NCBI GenBank assembly: GCA_002049455.2
Contig: KV918844.1
Coordinates: forward strand, 62,001 to 126,000
Length of the DNA stretch: 64,000 nucleotides
Source: Porphyra umbilicalis
Lineage: Eukaryota > Rhodophyta > Bangiophyceae > Bangiales > Bangiaceae
Reading direction: 5' to 3'
Position numbers and translations under genes: made by a program. This document shows positions 46,180 to 56,479 of this stretch, piece after piece (positions within the stretch are counted from its first letter, which is position 1; each line of letters begins with the position of its first letter). The notes beneath the pieces were generated by a model. The model had not been told where the DNA came from. It did no database searches and was given only the letters and a program-made list of their open reading frames with translations.

Positions 46180-46250
46180 CCGTTGGCCCCAGGGCCAACG
46201 AGTTGCCAATGGAGGCTCCGTTGGCAACTCGTTGGCCCTGGGGCCAACGG
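46180..46250. repeat. 71-bp nested palindrome (30-bp perfect arms, 11-bp loop)
   Basis: Arm 46180-46209 is the exact reverse complement of 46221-46250. Each arm contains its own near-palindrome (TTGGCCCCAGGGCCAA) plus the GTTGCCAA/TTGGCAAC iteron. Intrastrand folding could therefore give one long hairpin or a cruciform with side hairpins. Confidence 0.95.
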
Positions 46251-46394
46251 CTCCGACCCCGAATCGGACGCAAGTACATTCGCGTTTTAACTCGCTTGAC
46301 CTCCGTTGGCAACGCCGCGTGCACGTTCGACATTGTTACCCGCCCCGAGAACTGGCCAACGGCGAATTTGAGACACGTTTCTGCAACGTGTGCC

Positions 46395-47033
46395 CAATAT
46401 GGCGTTGGCCCGACATTGGTGGGAATGCTCTTAGTCCCAGAGCGGCACCACCAATCCTACAAGCGCCTGTGGATCCTGTGGGGCCGGCTGGGGCGGACAA
46501 TGAGCCGGGTGGCATTGGTGGCAGCCAATGAGGTACGCCAGTTCCGAGCTAATGCACGGGACTTCGTGCAACTGATGAAGCGCGGCTTCCCCTGGGTTTC
46601 GGTGTCGCCGAAACTCCACATCGTGTTGCACCACGCCCCCGACTTTCTTGAGCGCTTTGGCAACATTGGGCTGTATGGGGAGTAGGCGTTGGATTCTTGG
46701 CATGGATTATTTAATCAGAATGCTGCCAAGTACACCGTGGAGACGGAAGTGGGCTCCTGTGCCAATCTCGTTCGGGCTATGGTTGTGGCGAGAGAGGCGA
46801 GCGATGCTAACCTGGTGCGACCGACGGCGCGCAAACCCGCAAGAGAGGGCGCACGAAGGGCGCGAAAGAGAGATGACAAGCGAAAGAGAGAGAACAAGAC
46901 AAGGGGCGGGAAGCCGCAGTGTGTGGCCACTGTAGAAAAGGCGATCAAGGAGGGGCGGCAATGGGCCGAAGCGGTGTTTAGGGAGGGCGATCGGACGGTT
47001 GGGACTTTTTTGGCGCGTGTGGCGTCGCAGTAG
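46395..47033 (+). pseudogene. C-terminal fragment of a transposase-like protein, one in-frame stop
   Basis: The frame contains FPWVSVSPKLHIVLHHAPDF and FGNIGLYGE, then a TAG at 46683-46685, then LDSWHGLFNQNAAKYTVE. The KLH...H...FL...G...GEQ...H..FN arrangement is a recurrent C-terminal motif of transposase-like proteins in many eukaryotic genomes. The stop stands exactly where that motif has Gln, so CAG-to-TAG is likely. The last 90 residues are Lys/Arg-rich and end at TAG 47031-47033. The catalytic N-terminal part is absent. The 5' limit is uncertain because the frame runs open through the inverted end at 46403-46431. Confidence 0.55.
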
Positions 47034-48389
47034 GATAGTTAACGGAAAGGTTGTCGCGAGTCAGTTGCGTATCTTGCCTAATTCAACATTGTGGCACCGC
47101 TCTGCCTTCGCCCCAAGTCGAAACCATGCGTAAGACCCACTACATTGCTCATGACGCCACTAATACTCTGGTTGTAACCCGCGTCTGCGTGCACGCCACC
47201 GAACACCACCTCTCTTGACAGCACACTGGCCATGAAATGTCTCGTGAGAGAGGTGCGATCCCGCCGAAGGGTCGGAGAGGCATCAGTCAGTCACCCATCT
47301 TTAGCAGCGTCCGCTGAAAACGTCCTGGACATCTTTTGATTTTAAGTGTGCCACGTCTAAACATGGCCCGTCAGCACGCCTAGTTAAGGGCCAGTGTACC
47401 TGCTCTTCTGGGTTTTCAACAGGGTTGTCGCACCGGGTTGGCTGGTGCTTCAAATGGGACAGCTCATTGGCCGAAAGGGTAAGTGTCAGATCAGGCTTCC
47501 ACTTTCCCGCGCAGAATGCAACGTGGACAATGACCTGGTGCCAGAAGCAAGGAACGTCGGACAGACTCCACCTGACCCCTGCTCAGGCGTAAGGGGGAGT
47601 CGCCGGCTCCCGAGAGAAGCAAGACTGGGAGCTCCCCCTATACCAGCCCACTCAAACAGGGTGTGCAGAGCACGATTCTGCCGGAAAAAATAGGCCTTGA
47701 CCACGTCCTACCCACATGCCGGCCCGTTGTAGGCAGAAAGGCTCACCACGTAGAACTCGTGGCCTATCTTCTCTCTCAACAGCGTTTTTGATAATCCGTC
47801 CCCAGAATACTCTTGAGGCACCCCGTAGCTGCCATTTTTCGGCATAAGCGCCCCAAACTGACACCTACAGTCGTCGCTATGAGGATTCCTCTTCAGACCT
47901 TCTTGACACATCTCCGATGCCAAGTGATATGGGGTTGCATGGGCCGTTTCAGTGGACATGCGCGGCCGTGGCGGAGGGGGGAGGGGTGAGTACGTTTTTC
48001 TCATGATGACATTTATCCAGGATGTCTTCTCCCACCACCCCTTCCCCACCTGTATTGCGCCCTACTGCACTCGCAACACACCCAGACCTAACTTACGTCT
48101 GGCCTTCATCAGCTTCCGCCATATTGTGTTAACTAGGCGTGCAGAGGGGTCAACAAAGGCGGCCGAGTTTCAAGGGTTGTGAAACATCGTGGTGGGACGG
48201 CAATCTGAGCAGGTCAATGCTGACATCAGCCGCTTCGGCCAATAGTCAGAGAGAATTCAAGAGACCAGCCAACCACATGACACAACTGCACTACGAGACA
48301 AAAAACCCAGTGCTAACTGGGCTTGGGGGGTCACCGCCGCCGTCGGCGTCACCCCAGTTCACCGCGCTGACGCTGTTGAGCGCTAGGGG
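47034..48389. other. Intergenic, no gene supported
   Basis: A 113-codon minus frame (48049-47708) has fairly varied composition but no recognisable domain and no splice context. Nothing else found. Confidence 0.4.
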
Positions 48390-49952
48390 GTGGGCGCCGC
48401 CCACGAGGACGCGGGGCGGGGAAGGGGGGGGGGGGCACCCGCCCCCCGCTTTTTGCCGCTGGGCGGATCGCCGCGGGTGGCGGGGGGAGCCCCCCGCCGT
48501 CCGCTGCCGCCGAAGCCGCCGCCGGCAGTGCCCCGCCGGTCACCGCCGACGCGGCCGCCGCCGCCGCCGACGGTGCGCCGCCCGTCCCCGACGGCGCCGC
48601 GGCGACCGCCGACGGCGCGCTCATCGCTGTTAATGAGCGCCGCGTCGGCTCCATTGACCCATCTGCATACGCCCGCTACGCCCGAGCCGCTGGGGGCCAC
48701 TGGCGGCGGGCCGTCCCCTCTCGCCGCCGCCGCGCTCGCGTGCCACGCCACCGCCGGCGCTTTGACGACTGCTACCACCGAGGGGGGCGCTTCGGATAGC
48801 AGCGACGCAAGCACCGTGGCGCCGGCGCGACCCCTTCCCTGCGCCTGGCGGCGGACGGCGCGCGCGCGCGGCCCGCTCCCCCCCGCCGACAGCGACGCGG
48901 ACGCGGTGCCGCCGACGCCGTTGGGCGGCGCCGGCGCCGGCGCCGGCAGCAGTGGCGACAGCTACGGGGGGGGGGCGGTCAGCGATGATGAGACGCTGCC
49001 GCCGACGCCGCCGGGCGGCAACGACGGCGGCGGCGGCGGCGGCGGCCCCTCGACCATAGACAGCGACGCCGAGACGCTGCCGCCGTCGCCGGGAGGTGGC
49101 GGCCCCCCGGCGGTGCGGGCATCGCCGCCACGGCGGCGGCGGGGGGCGGCGGCAAGCGGTGCCACCGGGACGGGGTTCGTAGCCCGCGGCCGTCGTGCGC
49201 GTGGAGGCGGTCGGGTGACGGCGGGCAGTGTGTCGGTGGCGGCCGCAGCGGCGGCCGCCGCTGCCGCCCCTGGCAGCGACACGGACGCGTCGTCGCCGCC
49301 GTTGCCGCACGGGGCCTACGCGATTACAGTGGAGCAGATTGCGGCGGCGCTGGTCGACCCGGCCCGCAGCACCGCCGACGAGGCGGCGCCCGACGTAGTC
49401 GCGCGGCAGCAGGCGCGGGACCAGCGGGGCGGGTACCAGGAAGTGCCTGACGCGTGCTCCTCGTCGTCGGACGGGGGGGAGGAGGAGGTCGCCGACGCGG
49501 CGGCGGCGGCGTCTGTGGCGGCGGTAGTAGGGAGCCAAGACGCTCCACCCCGGACGGCGACGCGCCGCGCGCAGCGCGCGGCGACGAAGGGCGGCGGCGG
49601 CAGCGGCGGTGGCGGGCGCGGCACGGCCGCCGGTGCGGGCAGGCGGCGGCGGCGCGCCGCGGGCGGCGGCAACGGCACGGCGCCTGCCGCCGCCGCCGCT
49701 AAGGCGACCGAGTGGGACCTGTACACCCCCCGCGGGGGCGACAGCCCGCATATCCGCCTCCGCAAACCCGTGTCTGGCGTGGAAGAGGCGTCGGCGGCGT
49801 CACCGCTTCCGCTCGGAGCGCCCGCCATGGCGGCGCGGGGGGGCGGCGACGGGGGCGAGGCGGCAGCGGGCGCCGGGTCGTCACCGACGGTGACGACGAT
49901 GGAGACGGCGGTGGCGGCAACGGCCATGGTGGTGCCGTGCGCGGTGGCGTGA
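48390..49952 (+). CDS. Hypothetical Pro/Ala/Gly-rich protein with acidic repeats
   Basis: 520 codons from ATG 48390 to TGA 49950-49952. Three or more copies of an acidic-Pro repeat occur at about residues 165-245 (DSDADAVPPTPLGG, DDETLPPTPPGG, DSDAETLPPSPGG). A mixed segment (GAYAITVEQIAAALVDPARS) near residue 310 and KATEWDLYTPRGGDSPHIRL near 440 argue for coding in this frame. The opposite strand is also open for 373 codons, as expected from GC richness. The regular spacing and Ser/Asp content of the repeats favour the plus strand. No family recognised. Confidence 0.45.
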   Translation: MGAAHEDAGRGRGGGAPAPRFLPLGGSPRVAGGAPRRPLPPKPPPAVPRRSPPTRPPPPPTVRRPSPTAPRRPPTARSSLLMSAASAPLTHLHTPATPEPLGATGGGPSPLAAAALACHATAGALTTATTEGGASDSSDASTVAPARPLPCAWRRTARARGPLPPADSDADAVPPTPLGGAGAGAGSSGDSYGGGAVSDDETLPPTPPGGNDGGGGGGGPSTIDSDAETLPPSPGGGGPPAVRASPPRRRRGAAASGATGTGFVARGRRARGGGRVTAGSVSVAAAAAAAAAAPGSDTDASSPPLPHGAYAITVEQIAAALVDPARSTADEAAPDVVARQQARDQRGGYQEVPDACSSSSDGGEEEVADAAAAASVAAVVGSQDAPPRTATRRAQRAATKGGGGSGGGGRGTAAGAGRRRRRAAGGGNGTAPAAAAAKATEWDLYTPRGGDSPHIRLRKPVSGVEEASAASPLPLGAPAMAARGGGDGGEAAAGAGSSPTVTTMETAVAATAMVVPCAVA

Positions 49953-50808
49953 GCGGCTCGGACGACGGCGTGCTCCGGCGTGGCCGCCCCCGGCAGCACG
50001 GCCGCGCGCACGATCCTCAGCGGCGCCGTCAGCGCGCCCGCAGCCGACGACGCTGTAGCGGCCGCAGGATATGGCGAGGACGCGCCGCAGCTCCGCGGCG
50101 GTCCCGGGTGAACGACGTGGGCAGTAGGGTGGTGGGGCTGTGTCTGGCGCTGCTGACCTTGGCAGGCGGAGTGCACGGCGGGAACTGCGGCGACAAAGGC
50201 CGGGACCGCCAGATTTCGTAAGTCTGGCGGTGTGGGGGGAAGAGCGCGAGGAGCGTCCGCTCATTGATTTACTGTGTCGTTCTGGCTTCCGCCCATGGCG
50301 GGGCTAGTGTCTATTCTACTGGCCGCCTCATTTGAGCCGATTCCCCTCATTTGAGGCTTTTTTTGGGGGACCATTTTCGACCTCTTCTGCTTGCCGGAAG
50401 ACTTTTCTGACCCCAGAAATGGACTCAGCGTGGTCTGTTTAGTCTTGGGGGAAGCTGAGTGCATCCGTCGTCAGTGGGTTCCCAGGTTTTGGCGCACTTT
50501 TTTCCGCGCGACCAGGTCGCTCCCGCCATGCTTTGACTGCCTCGCCTGGCCACCGAGCTGCTACAACGCCAGCCACGCGTGCTCAGCCGGCCCCCTTGCA
50601 TAGGTCCCTGGCGGCCTGGCACCCCCCCACGCCCCACGTGCCTCTACCCGTGCGTCCTCTTGTGCCCGCCAGCCGGGGCACCGCCCCTTGACTGTTGCCG
50701 CGCCTCCTCACCCGTTACCACGAAGCCGTCGGCGTCTTTGTCGGCTGAGACTACGCGCGTGCGTCACCGGGTGTCCCACGATGGGTACGGGCACGCCCAC
50801 CCGCGGAC

Positions 50809-53211
50809 ATGGCCGTGCCACGCTCCCCCCTCGCTCCCTCGCTCTGGCCGCTGCCGCGGCCGCGGCGCTCCCCCCCCGACAAGCCGCGGCCTCTACCGTG
50901 GCCGCTGTGCCCCCCTCCACCTTCACCGCCGCGGCCGCCGCGGCCGCCGCGGCCGCTGCTCCCCCCCCCGGCTGGCCCCGACCCCCTCTACCGCCGCCAC
51001 GCCTGCCCTCCCCCCTATGGCTGCGTTCGCAACCCCCCCGCACCCCCTCGCCGTCGTCGAGGTAAGGGAGCCGGACAAGATGCGCGCCTGCACGTCGGAG
51101 CCGAGGTGTACACGGAGGCCACGAATGTGACCAACTTCGTGGAGTGCTCCCGCCTGTTTGGGACGCTGGCCTCCACGAAGCTCGTGAACGGGCGGGTCAA
51201 GGTGGTCATCCCGGGGCTGCAGAAAGACGGCCGCCGCAAGACCGACCTGCGCGTGGCGTGGGTCATCCAAACGAGGACGGTGGAGAAGACGTTGGCTTTG
51301 CGGAGCGTCAAGGCGGGCTCCGCCCCTACCCCAACTCCGTCCCCCCCCCCTTCCCGCGTCGAGGTTGGCTCGCCCATGACCCAGGCGTCGCCGGCGGCGG
51401 ATGCGCAGCACGAGCCTGGCCAGCCCCCTCCCTCATCGTTGGGCGACGCCGTGCGCGCAGATGGGGCTGTCTCTTTGGAGCCCCCAACGCCCCCCGCGAC
51501 AGTCACCGCACATGGTGTGACGTGGGCGTCGGGAGGCGTCGCGGAGCCCGTTGGGGGTCCGGTGGCGCGGCGGACCTGGTCCGTGCGGACGCTGCCGGGG
51601 GAGGTCATCTTTGAGGAGGGGGACACGGTGGGTCAGACGCGCACCCCGTACGACTACTTTTTGGCGATGTTTTCCATGAACCAGCTTACGCGCATGGTGC
51701 GCCTGACCTCTCCTGCTCTCGAGGGGCGCGGTATGCAGCCGACCACCCGGGGGGAGCTGCTCAAGTTCATCGGAGTGACCATGTTGGCGACCCGCTACGA
51801 GTTTGGCTCGCGTGCGGAGTTGTGGTCGACCAAGCCGCGCAACTCGTACCTCGTAGCGCCCGCCTTTGGAGAGCGCACGGGCCTCTCTCGCTGCCGCTTT
51901 GATGCCCTGTGGTCCTGTGTGGCCTTCAGTGAGCAAACGCGCGGCGGTCGTGACGACTCGGAGCAGAGCAGGTGGGAGTTAATTACCGACTTTGTCGATT
52001 CCATCAATGCTCATCGCGATGCCCACGTGTCACCCAGCGAGTACATTTGCGTCGACGAGTCGATGTGCAAGTGGTATGGGCAAGGTGGCCCGTGGATCAA
52101 GCGGGGGCTCCCCATGTACGTCGCTATCGACCGCAAGCCTGAAAATGGCTGCGAGATACTAAACGCGGCATGCGGGAGAAGCGGGATAATGCTGCGCTTT
52201 AGCGTTGTGACCCCGGCGGAGCACCAGCGAGCACTGGGTACAAACGCAGACGGCGGTGTGCCTCACGGCGCGGCTGTGCTGAAGCGGCTGGTCGCACCCT
52301 GGGCCGGCACGCATCGCGTGGTCCGCGCAGACTCCTACTTTGCCAGCGTGACGGCCGCCACGGAGCTGTTAGCGATGGGGCTGCGCTTTATCGGTGTCGT
52401 TAAGACGGCGACACGTGGCTACCCAATGAGCGCCCTGTCAACGCTGGAGGTGGCCACCCGCGGAGATCACGCCACATTTACCCACTCAACGGCCGAAGGA
52501 ACGGTGAAACTGATGGCGATGATGTGGGTGGACCGTGAGCGTAGGTGCTTTGTCTCGTCCACGTCCACGTCGCTACCAGGCAACCCCTATGACCGGGTGC
52601 GCTGGCGTCAGATGGGGGAGGACGCCGAGCGTGTCGCCCTGAACGTTAAGCTGCCTCAGGTCGCGCAGGCGTACTACGAGTGCTGTGCTCAAATTGACAG
52701 GCACAACCGCTGTCGTCAGAACGACCTCCAGCTGGAGCACAAGCTGCAGACGCATGACTGGTCAATGCGTGTGAACCTGTCGTTGTTGGGCATGTGTGTT
52801 GTCGATTCGTGGCTTCTGTACTGTGGCGCTCGCGGGGCGAATGCCGCCCTAACGCAGAGGCAGTTCTACGAGGATCTGGCGGCGCAGCTGATTGACAACA
52901 ATTTTGACACTATTGGAGTCCGGGCGCGTGCGACGCCGTCATCTGCACAAGTGGAAGAGGTTGGGTCTTCCTTGCGTTACAGTGTTGGGATTCATCTGAC
53001 TCCCACGGGGAAGCGTCGCAGCGGCGCGTCTGTCGGGGACGGCGACCACCGGGCTCAGCGTAACTGCCGTGTCTGCAAGCGACACAAGTCGTCCCAGGTT
53101 TGCTCGGGCTGTCGAGGATGTTTCGACGGGGACATGTTCCTGTGCGGCCCCAAGACGGGGCGATCTTGCTTTGAAGCGCATCTGCGCACTGTGCATGAGT
53201 TGGACGTGTAG
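50809..53211 (+). CDS. piggyBac-family transposase with C-terminal zinc finger (intact)
   Basis: 800 codons without interruption, from ATG 50809 to TAG 53209. The first 85 residues are Pro/Arg-rich and may be leader; a strong GTAAGG near 51062 could be a splice donor. Residues about 95-165 are a globular N-terminal domain. Residues about 275-690 form the DDE_Tnp_1_7-type core: TPYDYFLAMFS, the first Asp in YICVDESMCKWYG (52054), GPWIKRGLPMYVA, the second in VVRADSYFAS (52330) and the third in QIDRHNRCRQ (52696), followed by the usual VNLSLLGMCVVDSW helix. The C-terminus is a Cys/His-rich finger (CRVCKRHKSSQVCSGC, CGPKTGRSCFEAHLRTVH) typical of piggyBac enzymes. The intact frame and visible TIRs suggest the element could still be functional, although no second full copy is in the window. 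Confidence 0.93.
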   Translation: MAVPRSPLAPSLWPLPRPRRSPPDKPRPLPWPLCPPPPSPPRPPRPPRPLLPPPAGPDPLYRRHACPPPYGCVRNPPAPPRRRRGKGAGQDARLHVGAEVYTEATNVTNFVECSRLFGTLASTKLVNGRVKVVIPGLQKDGRRKTDLRVAWVIQTRTVEKTLALRSVKAGSAPTPTPSPPPSRVEVGSPMTQASPAADAQHEPGQPPPSSLGDAVRADGAVSLEPPTPPATVTAHGVTWASGGVAEPVGGPVARRTWSVRTLPGEVIFEEGDTVGQTRTPYDYFLAMFSMNQLTRMVRLTSPALEGRGMQPTTRGELLKFIGVTMLATRYEFGSRAELWSTKPRNSYLVAPAFGERTGLSRCRFDALWSCVAFSEQTRGGRDDSEQSRWELITDFVDSINAHRDAHVSPSEYICVDESMCKWYGQGGPWIKRGLPMYVAIDRKPENGCEILNAACGRSGIMLRFSVVTPAEHQRALGTNADGGVPHGAAVLKRLVAPWAGTHRVVRADSYFASVTAATELLAMGLRFIGVVKTATRGYPMSALSTLEVATRGDHATFTHSTAEGTVKLMAMMWVDRERRCFVSSTSTSLPGNPYDRVRWRQMGEDAERVALNVKLPQVAQAYYECCAQIDRHNRCRQNDLQLEHKLQTHDWSMRVNLSLLGMCVVDSWLLYCGARGANAALTQRQFYEDLAAQLIDNNFDTIGVRARATPSSAQVEEVGSSLRYSVGIHLTPTGKRRSGASVGDGDHRAQRNCRVCKRHKSSQVCSGCRGCFDGDMFLCGPKTGRSCFEAHLRTVHELDV

Positions 53212-53449
53212 CGTCGACGTAGCGATGATTCAATTCCGGCCCTTTTCTTTGCCCGCACACGTGTTGCTCAGCGATTCAAATACGCATTTATGAGCAGGAT
53301 TTGGAATTCGTACTGGCTGGTGTGTTTTGGTTGTTGCCAATGCCGTGCTCCTCATTGACTCCCCGCCTACAAAACAGAGATGGCCATTTTCCCATGCCGT
53401 TATCAAACGAACGAGAGGCGCACGTGACATATGCGGTGCCACCATTGGC

Positions 53450-54300
53450 AACGGCCGCCGCCGCCGCCGTGCCGGATTTGGACGTGCCCGCCGCCGCAGC
53501 AACGGCTGCGGGGGAAAGAAGAGTATCCACTCCCTTAAGCGCGTCGGGGGGGGGGGCTGCCACCGGCACTGCTGCCCCAACTGTGGCGGTAACGCTGGGA
53601 GCGTGCGGCGGGCGGCGGGGGGGCTGCCGCTGTCGTCGCCGCCCCAACGGCGGCGGTGACGCTGGGAGCGTGCGGCAGGCGGCGGCGGTTCGGCCGTTCC
53701 GCCGCCTCAACCACCGCCGCCTGCAACCGCAGCGGCTGCGGCGGCGCTCCCCCGCAGATGCAGCTACGAATCCCTCGTGGCGGGGTGCACGACAAGGCCG
53801 CGTGGAAGGCAGGTCAGGCGGGCCGCCGCACCATTGGGGAACAGCCCCCCGGTCGTCGTCATCGGGGGCGCCGCCCTACGCCTCTGTGCTCGCTGACGGC
53901 GCGGCGGGTGCCACGAGCACCCGCGCGGCAATGCGGTTGGTGCGGCAGAGGATGTTCGTCGGCGGGTGCGACTCCCGCCGCCCGTGGCCAGCCACGTCCA
54001 CGGCCGCGGCGGCGGCGGCGGCGGACGTCGGGGCCGATGAGCCCCTACCGCTACGGCCGAGCGCGACGATGGTGGTGGCGGTGTTCGGAGCGGCAAAGCC
54101 GTTGCCGGGGGCGGGGTTGGACGGCCGCCGACGGGGCACGAGCGACCGCGGGACCAGCTGCCACGGGCGCGGCGGTGGTGGTGGTGTCGGCAGTCCTCGT
54201 CGGGTCGACGGGGGGCGCCATGTCGGCGGGGGAGCGGGGGAACCCCGTCGGGTCGACGGGGGTTTGGCGCGCGGGGTGCTCCATCACGCGGGGTCATCTG
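53450..54300. other. GC-rich region downstream of the transposase, inside the piggyBac element
   Basis: Contains a ~66-bp tandem duplication (about 53575-53640 and 53641-53706, both with GTGACGCTGGGAGCGTGCGG-like text) and two GTCGGGTCGACGGGGG words near 54199 and 54248. The 342-codon plus frame (53301-54329) is Ala/Gly/Arg-rich without a domain. It may be captured host DNA. Confidence 0.45.
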
Positions 54301-55104
54301 TATATGCGTTACTCGTTTGTAGCAGGTGATAGAAGGCTTTTTTTTCTGTCCGTGATGTGGTTTTCTGCGTCAGATGGGTCAGAATGGCCGATTTTGGCTG
54401 ATGCGGATCAAGCCTCATTTGAGCCTCATCTGAGCCTCATTTGAGCCTCGGGAGCAGTAGAATAGACACTAGTCCCCGTCCAGGGTGAGTCTATACCAGG
54501 GGCTTTTGAATGTGTCACTTTTCATAGAATCAGAATATACTCCACTTGCGCTGACATGCACTCAGATTTGAGTTTTTGATGATGTCATGTATCTGGATTC
54601 GGATCTGATCTCGTCGGTCGGAGTATTGTGCTTCTCACAAAAACTGGATTCGCAACATCCGCTTCAGCATCATGAACCGCCCCCTGAGCCAATGAAACAG
54701 TGATATTGCAACGGAAGCTGATGCACCGAGGTCCAGTTTTGGCGAGAAGCACAATAAGCATCAGCATTATGTTCGGACATGTTATCGCTCTGATTTCGAT
54801 TATACTCTGTGTACCTACTGTATGGTGCGTGTCCCAAAAATGAGACATCGTGGTTTTTTCTTTTTTTCCCGGCCCACTGGCCTTCTGCAACGGTCCGATA
54901 ATGTAATGTGACCCGCTCGGTCCCACTGTGCTTCCAAAATGGCCCCTGACAGAGTTAGCAGAGGCGGCCCCTCCTGACGTGTCATGGGGGAAAGTGTCAT
55001 TCATTGCAGATTCGACCGGTGACGATCACGCGCCCCAATCAAATGCTCGGATACTAGAGCAGGCATGTGCTGACAGTTCGTGCACGAAGAAAAACGCATG
55101 ACCT

Positions 55105-55735
55105 TATGGTGCGTGTCCCAAAAATGAGACATCGTGGTTTTTTCTTTTTTTCCCGGCCCACTGGCCTTCTGCAACGGTCCGATAATGTAATGTGACCCAC
55201 TCGGTCCCACTGTGCTTCCAGAACAGCCCCTGACAGTGTTAGCAGAGGTGGCACATCCTGACGTGTCATGGGGGAAAGTGTCATTCATTGTAACTTCGAC
55301 AGGTGACAATCACGCGGCCCAATCAAATGCACAGATATAGAGCAGGCATGTGCTGACAATTTGTGCACGAAGAAAAGGGCACCACCTTACCAATAAAAAC
55401 GTGAAAAAGACCCCCATGTAGCCCCCTGTGAGGAAAACACGATTTGGGACACCCCTCATCGAAGCTCCAGTTAGCACATGAGCTTTGGCGTCGCAAACCT
55501 TTAACCCCAAGAACCTGAAAAAGACTGGCTCCAAGATCGGGGCTATCTGAGAGGTCCACAGAACAGGGCCCACTGGCCGGTATGAAGGATTTGTCAGCCA
55601 AGCACGCGTCGGGAGAGGCTCTTTCCATGGAGGCCAGTCGAGAATTTTCTCGTACCCCACGCCGCCTGACCCAGTGCAGTGATGTGTCAGTCCTTCAGAA
55701 AACGCGCATGTCTCATTTTTGGGACACGCACCATA
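55105..55735 (+). mobile_element. Intact ~630-bp MITE, nested copy A
   Basis: Bounded by TATGGTGCGTGTCCC and GGGACACGCACCATA. Inserted at TA in the outer copy: outer text reads ACCT-TA before and continues CCAATAAAAACG after, as in the intact sequence CCTTACCAATAAAAACG. Confidence 0.93.
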
Positions 55736-55847
55736 CCAATAAAAACGTGAAAAAGACCCCCATGTAGCCCCCTGTGATGAAAAGACGATTTGGGACACCC
55801 CTCATCGAAGCTCCAGTTAGCACATGAGCTTTGGCGTTGCAAACCTG

Positions 55848-56479
55848 TATGGTGCGTGTCCCAAAAATGAGACATGCGCGTTTTCTGAGGACTGACACAT
55901 CACTGCACGGGGGCAGGTGGGGTGGGGTACGAGAAAATTCTCGACTGGCCTCCATGGAAAGAGCCTCTCCCGACGCATTCTTGGCTGACAACTCCTTAGT
56001 ACCCCGCCTGTGGGCACTGTTCTGTGGACCTCTCAGATAGCCCCGATCTTGGAGCCAGTCTTTTTCAGGTTCTTGGGGTTACAGGTTTGCAACGCCAAAG
56101 CTCATGTGCTAACTGGAGCTTCGATGAGGGGTGTCCCAAATCGTGTTTTCTTCACAGGGGGCTACATGGGGGTCTTTTTCACGTTTTTATTGGTAAGGTC
56201 GTGCCCTTTTCTTCGTGCACAAATTGTCAGCACATGCCTGCTCTAGTATCCGTGCATTTGATTGGGGCGCGTGGTCGTCACCTGTCGAAGCTGCAATGAA
56301 TGACACTATACCCCATGACACGTCAGGAGGTGCCGCCTCCGCTAACACTGTCAGGGGCTGTTCTGGAAGCACAGTGGGACCGAGTGGGTCACATTACATT
56401 ATCGGACCGTTGCAGAAGGCCAGTGGGCCGAGAAAAAAAGAAAAAACCGCGATGTCTCATTTTTGGGACACGCACCATA
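55848..56479 (-). mobile_element. Intact ~630-bp MITE, nested copy B (inverted)
   Basis: Reverse complement of copy A with scattered differences. Inserted at a TA in the outer copy: AACCTG-TA-ACCCCAAG. The empty site is preserved inside copy B itself (near 56082-56098 on the opposite strand). Confidence 0.93.

Larger units (their letters stand above)
40948..46431. mobile_element. Candidate 5.5-kb DNA element with 29-bp inverted ends
   Basis: AGAGCGTTCCCACCAATGTC (followed by GGGCCAACG) at 40948-40976 is repeated in inverse orientation at 46403-46431 with one mismatch. Inside each end lie several GTTGGC/GCCAAC words: 41030-41055 on the left, 46180-46350 on the right. No target duplication is evident (CATT outside left, TAGT outside right). 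The interior holds direct-repeat copy 2 and a GC-rich gene at 42886-44361. No transposase is inside, but a transposase fragment starts immediately outside the right end. The alternative is that both ends are fragments of a longer family and not one unit. Confidence 0.45.
50304..54472 (+). mobile_element. piggyBac-type DNA transposon (~4.2 kb)
   Basis: CTAGTGTCTATTCTACTG at the left and its inverse CAGTAGAATAGACACTAG at the right bound an intact piggyBac transposase gene. CTCATTTGAG-type words lie just inside both ends (50326-50355 left; 54406-54446 right), as subterminal repeats. The classical TTAA target duplication is absent. CTAG stands at both termini and is either a four-base palindromic target or part of the TIR. 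A lone copy of the same terminus is at 4452. Confidence 0.75.

Noticed and set aside
54585-55309. Short minus-strand frames with near-identical translations in tandem
   Set aside because: They are translations of repeated MITE copies, not a duplicated gene.
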